NCBI GenBank assembly: GCA_018648805.1
Contig: JABGQM010000003.1
Location: 24,399-88,398 of the forward strand
DNA length: 64,000 nucleotides
Source: Verrucomicrobiota bacterium
GTDB lineage: Bacteria; Verrucomicrobiota; Kiritimatiellia; UBA8416; JABMPJ01
Direction of reading: 5' to 3'
Shown piece by piece: positions 9,237-17,271 of the stretch (position 1 is the stretch's first letter; each line of letters begins with the position of its first letter). The notes beneath the pieces are model-generated. The model saw nothing but the letters and a program-made list of their open reading frames with translations. It was not told the DNA's origin and ran no database searches. Position numbers and translations under genes: made by a program.

Positions 9237-9352
9237 GAGCAGTAAGCAGTGAGCAGTGAGCAGTTGTCGGCACCAATACACATAGCCATGTCAGAGCATA
9301 GGGGGGCGGAACACCGCAACTGGTCCCCACTGCCCACTGCTCACTACTTATT
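9237..9352. repeat. Heptamer array pair in inverted orientation, copy 2
   Basis: A direct array (AGTAAGC AGTGAGC AGTGAGC AGT, 9241-9264) and, 60 bp on, an array on the opposite strand (AGTGAGC AGTGGGC AGTGGGG on the minus strand, 9325-9347) face each other and could pair as a stem. They lie between the MATE remnant and the radical SAM gene. Confidence 0.75.
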
Positions 9353-9381
9353 CGGATTACCTTACATCAGAAATTGCACCG

Positions 9382-9410
9382 TGGCATTAGAGGGCAGCGT
9401 AGCATATAAT
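9382..9410 (+). promoter_or_regulatory. Promoter giving a probable leaderless transcript
   Basis: TGGCAT (9382-9387), a 17-bp spacer and a perfect TATAAT (9405-9410) stand immediately before the radical SAM gene. The ATG is at 9417, about 7 bp after the -10 box, so transcription should start at or very near the A of the start codon. No ribosome binding site precedes the ATG, as expected for leaderless translation. Confidence 0.6.
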
Positions 9411-9416
9411 CCGGCT

Positions 9417-10406
9417 ATGCAAACGGCAGAGTATTGGCATAGCGATGATGGGGCACGGGCGCAGTGCGATCTCTGTCCGCACCGCTGCGTGACCGGCGAA
9501 GGCCAGGTAGGGCGCTGTCGGGTACGCGGGGTGCGTGGGGGCCAGCTACGGGCACTTGGCTACGGAGCCCTGGCGTCGGCGCAGATGGACCCGATTGAGA
9601 AGAAGCCGCTCTACCATTTCTACCCCGGTCGTCCCATCTTCAGCGTCGGAGGGTGGGGCTGTAACCTGAGCTGCGCTTTCTGTCAGAACTGGACCCTCTC
9701 GCAGTCCGATCCGGCTGAGGGGCGCCGCTACACGCCGAACGAGCTGGTGGATGCCGCCGCGGACTCGATCGGAATAGCCTACACCTACAACGAGCCCTGT
9801 GTTGGCTTCGAATTCGTGCGTGATGCGGCCACGCTGGCGCAGGAGCGGGGCCTCAAGAACGTGCTGGTGACTAATGGCCATCTCAACCCGGAGCCGGCAG
9901 CCGAACTGCTGCCGCTCGTTTCCGCACTCAATATCGATATCAAGAGCATGGAGGCGTCCTTTTATCGTGACCGGTGCGGCGGGAGCCTCGATGCCGTGCT
10001 GGCCTTTGCGGAACAGGCGCATGCGGCCGGCTGCCATGTCGAGCTGACCCAGCTCGTGATTCCGACCTTGAACGACGGGGACGACCAGTTTCGTCGCCTC
10101 GTGGAGTGGGTCGCCACGCGCCTGGGCACCTCCGTGCCGCTACACCTGAGCGCCTATCGACCGATGTACAAGATGGATATTCCGGCCACGCCGACACACA
10201 CGCTGGAGCGGGCCTGGCAGATTGGCACGGAGACGCTCGACTATGTTTATCTCGGGAATGTCAGCTCACGCGTGGGGGCGAACACAGAGTGCCCCGACTG
10301 CGCGTCGGTTCTGATCACGCGCAGCGGGTTTCAGGCCCGTATCGTTGGCATCCGCGATGGGTGCTGCGCGCACTGCGGCCGCGTGGCAGACGTGGTCACT
10401 TCGTGA
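9417..10406 (+). CDS. AmmeMemoRadiSam system radical SAM enzyme
   Basis: A 329-residue radical SAM protein of the AmmeMemoRadiSam group (pyruvate formate-lyase-activase-like, formerly AmrS). An N-terminal zinc-like motif CDLCPHRC (residues 17-24) precedes the iron-sulfur motif C82-NLS-C86-AF-C89. PLYHFYPGRPIFSVGGWGCN is the family signature, and a C-terminal pair of CxxC motifs (CPDCAS, CCAHCGR) follows. The partner Memo-like and AMMECR1 proteins are not in the window; the enzyme's substrate is unsettled in the literature. A longer frame opens at 9249, but the promoter at 9382-9410 and the domain start support ATG 9417. The 3' end overlaps the convergent PpiD-like gene by 11 bp. Confidence 0.9.
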   Translation: MQTAEYWHSDDGARAQCDLCPHRCVTGEGQVGRCRVRGVRGGQLRALGYGALASAQMDPIEKKPLYHFYPGRPIFSVGGWGCNLSCAFCQNWTLSQSDPAEGRRYTPNELVDAAADSIGIAYTYNEPCVGFEFVRDAATLAQERGLKNVLVTNGHLNPEPAAELLPLVSALNIDIKSMEASFYRDRCGGSLDAVLAFAEQAHAAGCHVELTQLVIPTLNDGDDQFRRLVEWVATRLGTSVPLHLSAYRPMYKMDIPATPTHTLERAWQIGTETLDYVYLGNVSSRVGANTECPDCASVLITRSGFQARIVGIRDGCCAHCGRVADVVTS

Positions 10407-12030
10407 GGGGGTGAAAGTCCTCGAAGTCGGCCTCGGCCAGAACCTGGTCGCGCCAGTCCTCGAAGACGGCTGCCGCGCGGTACTGGTCCATGGAACGCAG
10501 GTACTGCGGACGCAACATCTCGGCGGCGGAAGGATCACCCGCCGTGCGGCTGGCTACGTGTGCAATCAGCATACCATCCGGGGTGTCCACGGCCTCGGTC
10601 ACGCCGCCCTGTTTGGCGTCGATAATCTCGGAGAGGGCGTAGGTGCTGTAGGGGGTATCGTCGGGCAAGCCCTCATAGACCGTGAAAACCGACGTGGTGG
10701 CCGCCATCAGGCCCAGCGCATCGGCTTTGACCATGAAGCTGCTGTTGGTGTCTGCCACGGCGGCGATCAGCTGCTCACGCGCCGCGGCAATGCCGGCCTC
10801 GAAGGCCTCCTCGGCCGCCTTGAGCGTGGCGGCGCCAACGACCTGGTCGCGTACCTCTTCCAGCTGCGGGTCACGTGCCGGACGGCTGTCATGGTCGGCA
10901 ATCACGTAGACGGCATCGTCGCCGGCGATGGCATCGCTGAAATAGCGTTCCGGATCGTTCGGCACCAGCTTGAACGCCGCGTCGGTCAGGTCCTGTCCTG
11001 CGTCCAGGCCGGGGACCGCCTCCTCGGCCGTGAACCATTCAGAGGTCATGACCGTGATGCCGCGTGAGGTCGCAGCGGCACCCATCTCGTAGGCCTGTCC
11101 ATAGCGGTCGGGTGCCAGGGCCATCACGAAGCGGGTGGCCTCATCCTTGGTCTCGAAGCGAGCCTGGCGCTCGGTCACGATCGCCACGATGCTCGCGCGC
11201 ACATCCTCGAGCGGCTCAACCTGCTCGACACCGTTGGTGTCGCTGCTGCTGTAGTCCTCGATGTTGTCGTTGTAGTAGTCGTCAATGTCGGCATCGCTGA
11301 TCTCGATCGAGGCCAGCAGGTTGCTGACAGGAAAGCTAACATAGCGCACGCTGAGCTGCTCGCCGATGCGGAAGGCCTCTTTGTACTCCTCGAAATAGGC
11401 TGTCAGATCCGCTTCGCTGACTTCCACATCGTTGGTCTCGGTCGCGGAAGGGATCAGGACGTATTCCAGTTGCACGGCATCCGTCAGGCGGGCCAGGCGC
11501 GGTCCAACCTCGTAGGGGGCGGTCCACGTCGCGGTGCGCAGCGCGCTCATGAGCTGGCGCAGGGTCAGATCCTGGCGCAGGTAGCGTTCGAAGGTGGCCG
11601 CATCAACCCGCAGCTGGTTCTGCAGAAAGGCCATGTAGCGCCGCTGGTCGAAGGCGCCGTTCGAGGCAAAGGTGGGGTCGTTGGTGATGACCTCGCGGAT
11701 GGCGTCGTCGCTGATCTGGATGCCCATGCGTTCGGCCATGCGCAGAGCGGCCAGGCGACGCCAGGTGCGGTCACGCAGGAGCTTGACGGCCTCCTCTGAG
11801 TTGTCGGTCATGGGGCGCATGCCGAGTTCAAAGTAGCGCGCCACGTAGAAGTCCTCACCGCTTACCTTGTCGCCAAAGAGGGTTCCTTCAGCGGCGCGTT
11901 CCCGGCCCGATGCTCCGTCTCCCATTTTCGACATGACGCCGGCGCCCACAAAGGCGAAGGCGATGGTTACAGCCAGGATGGTCCACAGGATCTTACTGCG
12001 AATCAGTTTGTTGAACTTGGAAATCAGCAT
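10396..12030 (-). CDS. PpiD/SurA-type periplasmic folding factor
   Basis: A 544-residue membrane-anchored chaperone or peptidyl-prolyl isomerase. A short cytoplasmic N-terminus (MLISKFNKLIRSK) and one TM helix near residues 14-32 match PpiD topology. Residues about 80-200 resemble the SurA_N domain (RTWRRLAALRMAERMGIQISDDAIREVI, then FDQRRYMAFLQNQL). The central and C-terminal parts are parvulin-like but divergent, and I see no clear catalytic set, so it may be only a chaperone. ATG 12030 has AAGGA 7 bp upstream. An intrinsic terminator sits 16 bp before the start, so expression likely depends on readthrough from the gene at 12114-13184. Confidence 0.82.
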   Translation of the reverse strand: MLISKFNKLIRSKILWTILAVTIAFAFVGAGVMSKMGDGASGRERAAEGTLFGDKVSGEDFYVARYFELGMRPMTDNSEEAVKLLRDRTWRRLAALRMAERMGIQISDDAIREVITNDPTFASNGAFDQRRYMAFLQNQLRVDAATFERYLRQDLTLRQLMSALRTATWTAPYEVGPRLARLTDAVQLEYVLIPSATETNDVEVSEADLTAYFEEYKEAFRIGEQLSVRYVSFPVSNLLASIEISDADIDDYYNDNIEDYSSSDTNGVEQVEPLEDVRASIVAIVTERQARFETKDEATRFVMALAPDRYGQAYEMGAAATSRGITVMTSEWFTAEEAVPGLDAGQDLTDAAFKLVPNDPERYFSDAIAGDDAVYVIADHDSRPARDPQLEEVRDQVVGAATLKAAEEAFEAGIAAAREQLIAAVADTNSSFMVKADALGLMAATTSVFTVYEGLPDDTPYSTYALSEIIDAKQGGVTEAVDTPDGMLIAHVASRTAGDPSAAEMLRPQYLRSMDQYRAAAVFEDWRDQVLAEADFEDFHPLTK

Positions 12031-12046
12031 GTTTTCGTTCCTTCTT

Positions 12047-12083
12047 AAAAAAAGGTGCATCCCGGTGGTTGTCCGGGATGCAC
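12047..12083 (-). terminator. Intrinsic terminator/attenuator between the Asp-rich protein gene and the PpiD-like gene
   Basis: On the minus strand a perfect 11-bp stem (GTGCATCCCGG with its complement, 12083-12073 and 12065-12055) with a 7-nt loop is followed by CC and seven T residues (12053-12047). The T run is directly followed by the AAGGA ribosome binding site of the PpiD-like gene, so there is no room for a separate promoter after it. Confidence 0.85.
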
Positions 12084-12113
12084 GCACTAGTCCATATCAT
12101 AGGGACAATCGAC

Positions 12114-13184
12114 TTACCTGAGACCCGTCGGGGTGACGTCCGGCATCGTGCTCGTGGTGGTGGTCGTGCTGGTCGATGTCGAGGGGAACCAGGAAGGATC
12201 ATCGTCTAAAACGTCTTCCAGCTCCTCTTCCTCGCCTGCATCGTCATCATCGTCATCGTCATCGTCATCATCATCGTCGTCATCATCGTCATCATCATCG
12301 TCACCAATTACGGGATCGGTCTGGATGGGTGGGGGAACCATCTCGTCGTCGTCGTCATCATCGTCGTCGTCATCATCATCGTCACCGTCAACGACGGTGG
12401 GACCTTCATCCGGCTCGACGACGGCCACTTTGGGCTCAGGCTCGATGGTGTAGTTGATGGCTTCGCCCAGGGATCCGTCCGGGTCGACGAGGAGGATCGT
12501 CACAACAACGGCATCAGAGGTGTCGGCCTGGCGGCGCCAGATCTTGACCACGCTGTTCTGCTCCATGGCCTCGCTGCGGGGTGTGCCGGTGTCGTCAGTG
12601 AAGGTGACGTCAAACTTGCCCTTGATATCTTTGAGGCGGATAAAGGACTGATCCTGGGCGCAGGAGACGGAGAGGAAATCATCGGCATCCATAACGGGCA
12701 CCGCGAACATGTCGGAGAGGATGGCGATCTGGCCGGCCTTGCATGTGTAGACGGTGATCTTCAACTCGGCTTCGGACTTCAGCTCGACCGTGAAGGCGCC
12801 GCCGACGGTCTGGGCCGAAGAGCAGGGCGTGGTCACCGCGAGAGCGTTTGCCTCTTCAAGCACGACCTCAACCTTGCCGGCATCCAGTAAAATCGAGGCC
12901 GCTTCGACCGTCAGGTTGGCCAGTGGACTCACCTGGCAGGTGTTGTTCTCGGCGTATACCACGATAACGGATGCTCGCTTATCGGTGCGAACCACGGTGC
13001 CGTAAGGATAGCCTTTTCCCTCTTCGGCATCCTTGAATGCGCCCGCGCCGGGGGCCTTGACAGAGACCTCCCCTGTGACCTGCACGAGACGAAATACAGG
13101 CTCGAAGGGAACGGCCTGGACCAAGGCGGCCATCACGCAGCACGCGACAGCCAGTGAGAGTACGGATCGAACATGTAAGCGCAT
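12114..13184 (-). CDS. Secreted FecR-like protein with two long poly-aspartate tracts and Ser/Thr tail
   Basis: A 356-residue exported protein. A signal peptide (MRLHVRSVLSLAVACCVMAALVQAVP) is followed by a FecR-like beta domain, residues about 30-130 (VQVTGEVSVKAPGAGAF, GTVVRTDKRASVIVVY). The C-terminal third holds a run of 15 Asp and another of 21 Asp, joined by a Pro-rich spacer, then a Glu-rich patch and STSTSTTTTTTSTMP. The tracts come from GAT/GAC triplet repeats (12237-12300 and 12344-12383). Such acidic tracts can bind calcium; the Thr tail may be glycosylated. These roles are inference. ATG 13184 has AGGAGG upstream. It is followed by a strong terminator and then the PpiD-like gene. 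Confidence 0.75.
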   Translation of the reverse strand: MRLHVRSVLSLAVACCVMAALVQAVPFEPVFRLVQVTGEVSVKAPGAGAFKDAEEGKGYPYGTVVRTDKRASVIVVYAENNTCQVSPLANLTVEAASILLDAGKVEVVLEEANALAVTTPCSSAQTVGGAFTVELKSEAELKITVYTCKAGQIAILSDMFAVPVMDADDFLSVSCAQDQSFIRLKDIKGKFDVTFTDDTGTPRSEAMEQNSVVKIWRRQADTSDAVVVTILLVDPDGSLGEAINYTIEPEPKVAVVEPDEGPTVVDGDDDDDDDDDDDDDEMVPPPIQTDPVIGDDDDDDDDDDDDDDDDDDDDDAGEEEELEDVLDDDPSWFPSTSTSTTTTTSTMPDVTPTGLR

Positions 13185-13235
13185 CTGAGGTAACCTCCTG
13201 ATAAGACACCATTTAGTCGTAAGTATTCGGTTAGA

Positions 13236-13265
13236 ATGCTACGCCACCGCCCCTACAATCGTCAA
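13236..13265 (-). promoter_or_regulatory. Weak promoter candidate for the Asp-rich protein gene
   Basis: On the minus strand TTGACG (13265-13260), an 18-bp spacer and TAGCAT (13241-13236) lie about 50 bp before ATG 13184. The -35 box is good and the -10 box poor. Confidence 0.3.
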
Positions 13266-13273
13266 GGAACGAT

Positions 13274-14119
13274 TTAATCCAATACCATGTTCGTGCAGGC
13301 CCCCGAAGTGGCGGGGAAATGATCGCGTGCCGCCTCTACGATCGCATCCACTTCCGGGTCGCGCCGCTTGGGACTATGATGGGTCAGGAGTAGCCGGTCC
13401 ACATCGGCGGCTTTGGCGAGGGCTACGGCGGCTTGCCAGGTGCTGTGGCCCCAGCCGGCATGCTGGTCGATTTCGGCAGGCGTGAAGTGCGTATCGAAGA
13501 TCAGGTGCCCGGTGCCGCGACAGAAATCGACGAACGTGTCCGGTATGGCATTGGCCCTGAACTCAACGTCGGTCGCCACGACCACACTGCAGCCGGGTCC
13601 TTCAAGGCGGTAGGCCATACAACGCTGGGGGTGGGGGACCTCACACCAGGTAATGTGGATGCCGTAGATATCCATGCCGCCGTGGCACTCTGGCAGCGAT
13701 TCGTATTCGACCGCCGCGTCGGCCTGGTGAAGTCCGACCGGCCAGTAGGGCTTCCGCATGAAGGCGCGCAAGGCGTGTTGCCAATCGCCTTCGCGGTTCG
13801 GATCCGCCATGAAGCGGATGTGTGCATTGCCGCTATAGAGAGGGCCGAAGCTCGGCAGACCGATCAGGTGATCCATGTGCAGGTGGGTCAGGAGCACGGT
13901 GATAGGGGGCGGTACGGCCCGGTCGGCCAGCTCCTGGGTGACATGCCGCAGCCCGGTGCCGGCGTCGATCACGAGCAGTCCCTGCGGCGTTTCCAGACTA
14001 AAGCAGGTGGTGTCGCCCCCATAGCGCAGGAAATCAGCCCCGCACGACGGGAGTGTCCCGCGCGTCCCCCTGATAACAAACCCATTCATGGGGGGGATCA
14101 TAATACGAATATTCGGCAT
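13274..14119 (-). CDS. MBL-fold metallo-hydrolase (RNase Z/PhnP-like)
   Basis: A 281-residue metallo-beta-lactamase fold hydrolase, probably cytoplasmic. The metal motif LTHLHMDH gives H79, H81, D83 and H84, with further ligands likely in EVPHPQ, VVATDVEF and LLTHHSPKR. FVIRGTRGTLPSCG at the start and GGDTTCFSLE after it follow the pattern of cyclic phosphodiesterase and RNase Z-like members. The insertion typical of tRNase Z substrate binding is absent, so tRNA processing is unlikely; a phosphodiesterase role is possible. Start codons 14119 and 14089 are both possible and neither has a strong ribosome binding site. Confidence 0.82.
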   Translation of the reverse strand: MPNIRIMIPPMNGFVIRGTRGTLPSCGADFLRYGGDTTCFSLETPQGLLVIDAGTGLRHVTQELADRAVPPPITVLLTHLHMDHLIGLPSFGPLYSGNAHIRFMADPNREGDWQHALRAFMRKPYWPVGLHQADAAVEYESLPECHGGMDIYGIHITWCEVPHPQRCMAYRLEGPGCSVVVATDVEFRANAIPDTFVDFCRGTGHLIFDTHFTPAEIDQHAGWGHSTWQAAVALAKAADVDRLLLTHHSPKRRDPEVDAIVEAARDHFPATSGACTNMVLD

Positions 14120-14145
14120 CCAACAAGTATCTTATTGATAGATCA

Positions 14146-14191
14146 GCGGCGAAGAATCGCCGCAGTGGCGAGTGGCAGGTGGCGGGTGGTC
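14146..14191. repeat. Hairpin plus heptamer array, copy 3
   Basis: The 18-base hairpin GCGGCGAAGAATCGCCGC (14146-14163; 7-bp stem, AGAA loop) is followed directly by four heptamers AGTGGCG AGTGGCA GGTGGCG GGTGGTC. The same 18-base hairpin followed by four other heptamers is found at 43343-43388. It lies just after the stop of the APC permease gene. Confidence 0.88.
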
Positions 14192-14210
14192 ATCGCGCTA
14201 CGCGTCCTGT

Positions 14211-16046
14211 TTAGAGCCGTTGGCGTTTACCGAGGAGCACCACGTCACGCAGGGCTTCGGTGCTGCGCGCCTGGATCCAGCGCTTGTAGAAGTGCAGTGG
14301 CTGGGCCACTTGGGCGATCGCGGCCAGGGCGCGCAGGTGAAAGTTGCGCTCGTCGCGGGTGCCGGCCAGCACGAATACCGCGTGCACATCGGCCGTGTCG
14401 TCCGCCCAGGCGATCCCGGGCTTGCAGCGTGCCAACAGGATGTCGAAGGTGTGTTCGCCTTCGAGCACAAGATGCGGGATGGCCAGTCCACTGGCGATGA
14501 CGGTGCTCGTATCTTTCTCGCGCGCATGCAGCAGGCGCACGATCTCGTCGGGCGCGGTCTTGAGTCGCGGGGCCATGACCTCAGCCACCTTGCCGAAGAA
14601 CGCATCCAGCGTCAGCTTCTCATCAAGATCCAGAATGGGGCAGGTCTCAATCAACTCGTCGAAACGGTCAGACCCCATGTTGTCACGCTCGCGGATGACC
14701 TCCTTTAGCTCCGATTCCAGGAGGTGTTCGGTCAGGTCTTTCGAGGTCAGGCGTTCGATCAGGTGCAGCAGCGCGTACTCGCGCGTGGTGCGGACCCGTC
14801 CGTAGAACCAGTAGGCGAAGAAGCCGCCACCCACCAGCACGGCACTCGAGAGCAGGGCCGGGGCGCCCATGCCGACCAGAAGTGCGAGGCAGCCGAGGAT
14901 GCCGATGACCTGTACCCAGGGGTAGAGCGGCGACTTGAACTGGGGCCGGTAGTTCTGCAGACGGCTCTCACGCATAATAATGACCGAGAGGCAGGAGAAG
15001 AGGAACGTCAGGATCAGCACACTGGAGGCGACCTTGATCAGGATGCTCAGCTTCAGAAAGAGTGCCACGATCATGAAACATCCCGTGACGATGAGTGAAA
15101 CATGCGGCGTGTGGAAGCGCGCGTTGACCCGTCCGAAGATGGCCGGCAGAAGCTGGTCTCGTGCCAGGGCCATCGGGTAGCGCGAGGCCGCCATGATGCC
15201 GGCATTGGCCGTTGAGATAAACGCCAGCACGGCCGCAATACTGAGCAGGATCACGCCGGGCGTTCCCAGAAAAACGCGTGCCCCATCCGAGATGGGCGTC
15301 AGTGACACGTCCAGCTTTTCGCTCCCCAGCGCACCGGAGGTCACCAGAACGACCAGGAAGTAGAGAATCGACACCACCAGCAGCGAAAGCATCATGCCCA
15401 GCGGTACCGTGCGGGCCGGTCGCTTGACCTCCTCGGCGATGGCGGCCACCTTGACCAGGCCACCGAACGAGATGAAGACGAGGCCTGCCGTCGACAGAAC
15501 GGGCAGCGCACCGTAGGGCGCAAAGGGTTCAAAATTGGCCACCTGGATGGCCGGCAGCCCGCGCACAATATAGACCCCCAGGATACAGAGCAGGCCCACC
15601 ACCAGCCAGCGCTGCACGAGGGCGGCGCCCTCGATGCCGAAAATGTTGAGCCCGACGAAGCAGCAGCAGAGCACAACCGCCACCAGGCGAATGTCGATGT
15701 GTTGCGCCAGGATACCGGTGAAGGCGGCCATACCCACCAGGGCAAAGGCGCTCTTGAGGGATACCGAGAACCAGGTGATGAGTCCGTCCACAGTTCCCAT
15801 GGCGGCGCCCATGCTGCGTGTCACGTAGTAATAGGTGCCGCCGGCCTTGGGCATGGCCGAAACCAATTCACTCTGGCTGAGCAGACCCGTGACGGCCAGC
15901 AGGCCGGCCAGGAGGTAGGAGAGGACCACAGCCGGTCCGGCCTCAGCATGTGCCAGGCCCGGCAGAATGAAGAGTCCTGAACTGATCATGGCACCCGTGG
16001 CGGTGCAGAAGACGTCGAATAATCCGAGCTTGTGTGCGCTTTTCAT
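14211..16046 (-). CDS. APC-family amino acid permease fused to a PTS EIIA-like domain
   Basis: A 611-residue inner-membrane transporter. Residues 1-420 form about 12 TM helices of the amino acid-polyamine-organocation family, opening with LGLFDVFCTATGAMISSGLFILPG, the substrate-binding helix 1. Residues about 460-605 are soluble and resemble a fructose-type EIIA domain, with SGLAIPH placing the phosphorylatable His near residue 524, then HAVFVLAGTRDERNFHLRALAAIAQVA. This suggests transport gated by PTS phosphorylation, which is inference; no other PTS gene is in the window. Fusions of this type are known but not common. ATG 16046 follows GGGGG closely. Confidence 0.88.
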   Translation of the reverse strand: MKSAHKLGLFDVFCTATGAMISSGLFILPGLAHAEAGPAVVLSYLLAGLLAVTGLLSQSELVSAMPKAGGTYYYVTRSMGAAMGTVDGLITWFSVSLKSAFALVGMAAFTGILAQHIDIRLVAVVLCCCFVGLNIFGIEGAALVQRWLVVGLLCILGVYIVRGLPAIQVANFEPFAPYGALPVLSTAGLVFISFGGLVKVAAIAEEVKRPARTVPLGMMLSLLVVSILYFLVVLVTSGALGSEKLDVSLTPISDGARVFLGTPGVILLSIAAVLAFISTANAGIMAASRYPMALARDQLLPAIFGRVNARFHTPHVSLIVTGCFMIVALFLKLSILIKVASSVLILTFLFSCLSVIIMRESRLQNYRPQFKSPLYPWVQVIGILGCLALLVGMGAPALLSSAVLVGGGFFAYWFYGRVRTTREYALLHLIERLTSKDLTEHLLESELKEVIRERDNMGSDRFDELIETCPILDLDEKLTLDAFFGKVAEVMAPRLKTAPDEIVRLLHAREKDTSTVIASGLAIPHLVLEGEHTFDILLARCKPGIAWADDTADVHAVFVLAGTRDERNFHLRALAAIAQVAQPLHFYKRWIQARSTEALRDVVLLGKRQRL

Positions 16047-16066
16047 ATACCCCCAATCTGTGCGGT

Positions 16067-16095
16067 AGTATAGAGCGACAGATGACGGCGTGCCA
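16067..16095 (-). promoter_or_regulatory. Candidate promoter for the APC-EIIA gene
   Basis: On the minus strand TGGCAC (16095-16090), a 17-bp spacer and TATACT (16072-16067) end about 20 bp before ATG 16046. The TGGCAY plus TATAAT-like pairing resembles the promoter at 9382. Confidence 0.4.
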
Positions 16096-16117
16096 GCAAA
16101 GATTCTATACGTGCGGG

Positions 16118-17197
16118 TCAGCCGTCGAAGCGGGTACCCGTCTTGACCTTGCTGATGATCTCCATCACGGCCAGCGACTGTTCCAGCGTGATCGGGAACG
16201 GCTCGCCACGGCGCAGCGACTTGTGGAGGTACTTCCAGATCGAGCTGGTGTTCACCTTGAGGCGTGGCTTGATCGGCAGGGTCTTCTCGATCCAGCGTAG
16301 TTTCTCGCTGCCGCCGAAGCCGGTGCCGAGCGGGGGACTGGCCTTGCGGGGCCGTAGGCGCTTGAGCTTCTGGGAGGGGGAGAGGTAGCGCAGTTTGAAG
16401 GTATTGCCTTCCGATATGAGTGATCCGCGCGTGCCGTGCAGCGTGTAAACGGGCTCGGAGAGCGCGGTGCCTCCGCTGATCTGAATCTCGACGCTGCGCT
16501 CATTCTCGCCGGTCAGGATAATACGCACGTGGTCTTCGGCATCCCCCGCCGCCGCCACGAGATTGAGGTGGCTCCACAAATTCTTGATCGGTGCATCAAT
16601 CAGGCGCAACGCATGGTCGACCAGGTGCGGTCCCCAGTTGAGCAGCTGGCCGCCCCCGCAGGCGGTGATGGTCTGCCAGTCCTGGCGGCGCTGAAAGCCG
16701 TTGCGGCAGAGCTTGATCGTGTGCACGTCACCCAGCAGGCCGGAGTCGATGATCTCGCGCACATGCTGGAAGCCCGGCTCGAAGCGGCGGTTGTGCCGGA
16801 TGAAAAGCTGGCCCTTGGACCGGTTGACGGCCGCCTTGAGCAGGCAGGCCTCCTTGTAGCTGAGCGCAATCGGTTTCTCGAGCAGGACGTGCTTACCGGC
16901 CTTGAGTGCGGCCAGGGCGTGGGGTACATGCTCGGGTGAACGGCTGGCGATATCGACCAACTCCACGGCGGGGTCGGCTATCAACGGTTCAATCGTGCGG
17001 TAGGTGCGGCAGCCTGTTTCCGTGGCGAGCTTCTCGCGGCGCTCCTTGATGGGATCACAGGCGGCCACAATCGTGAACAGTCGACTGTGCTCGCCGATCT
17101 CTCCCCGGTGCATGCCCCAACCGGCCCGGCCGAGGCCGACCAGTCCTACCTTGATTTTGCCGCGCGCTGTCCCGCTCTCTGCTGTCTGCTTACTCAT
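16118..17197 (-). CDS. Gfo/Idh/MocA family oxidoreductase
   Basis: A 359-residue NAD(P)-dependent dehydrogenase. The Rossmann motif KVGLVGLGRAGWGMHR begins near residue 16; HVLLEKPIAL near 103 carries the family EKP lysine, and the C-terminal alpha/beta domain has GGGQLLNWGPHLVDHALRLID with the usual His pair. The substrate is probably a sugar or inositol but cannot be named. The first dozen codons (MSKQTAESGTA) are encoded by a heptamer repeat array, 17167-17194, so the N-terminus may be an acquired extension. It lies alone between the APC permease and the M20 peptidase, on the same strand. Confidence 0.88.
   Translation of the reverse strand: MSKQTAESGTARGKIKVGLVGLGRAGWGMHRGEIGEHSRLFTIVAACDPIKERREKLATETGCRTYRTIEPLIADPAVELVDIASRSPEHVPHALAALKAGKHVLLEKPIALSYKEACLLKAAVNRSKGQLFIRHNRRFEPGFQHVREIIDSGLLGDVHTIKLCRNGFQRRQDWQTITACGGGQLLNWGPHLVDHALRLIDAPIKNLWSHLNLVAAAGDAEDHVRIILTGENERSVEIQISGGTALSEPVYTLHGTRGSLISEGNTFKLRYLSPSQKLKRLRPRKASPPLGTGFGGSEKLRWIEKTLPIKPRLKVNTSSIWKYLHKSLRRGEPFPITLEQSLAVMEIISKVKTGTRFDG
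17167..17194 (-). repeat. Heptamer array, copy 4, inside a coding start
   Basis: Reading the minus strand gives AGTAAGC AGACAGC AGAGAGC GGGACAG, period 7, beginning right after the ATG of the Gfo/Idh/MocA gene. The first unit is identical to that at 9241-9247. It encodes SKQTAESGT. Confidence 0.55.
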
Positions 17198-17271
17198 GCG
17201 TCACTTCTCGCTTTGCTGTGGTTAATAATGCAGCCGACAGGCTAACCCAAGTGGCCCAGCCGTGGCAACCC

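Noticed and set aside
12133..12453. Plus-strand frame with long poly-serine
   Set aside because: It is the reverse-strand reading of the poly-Asp triplet repeats; no start signal.
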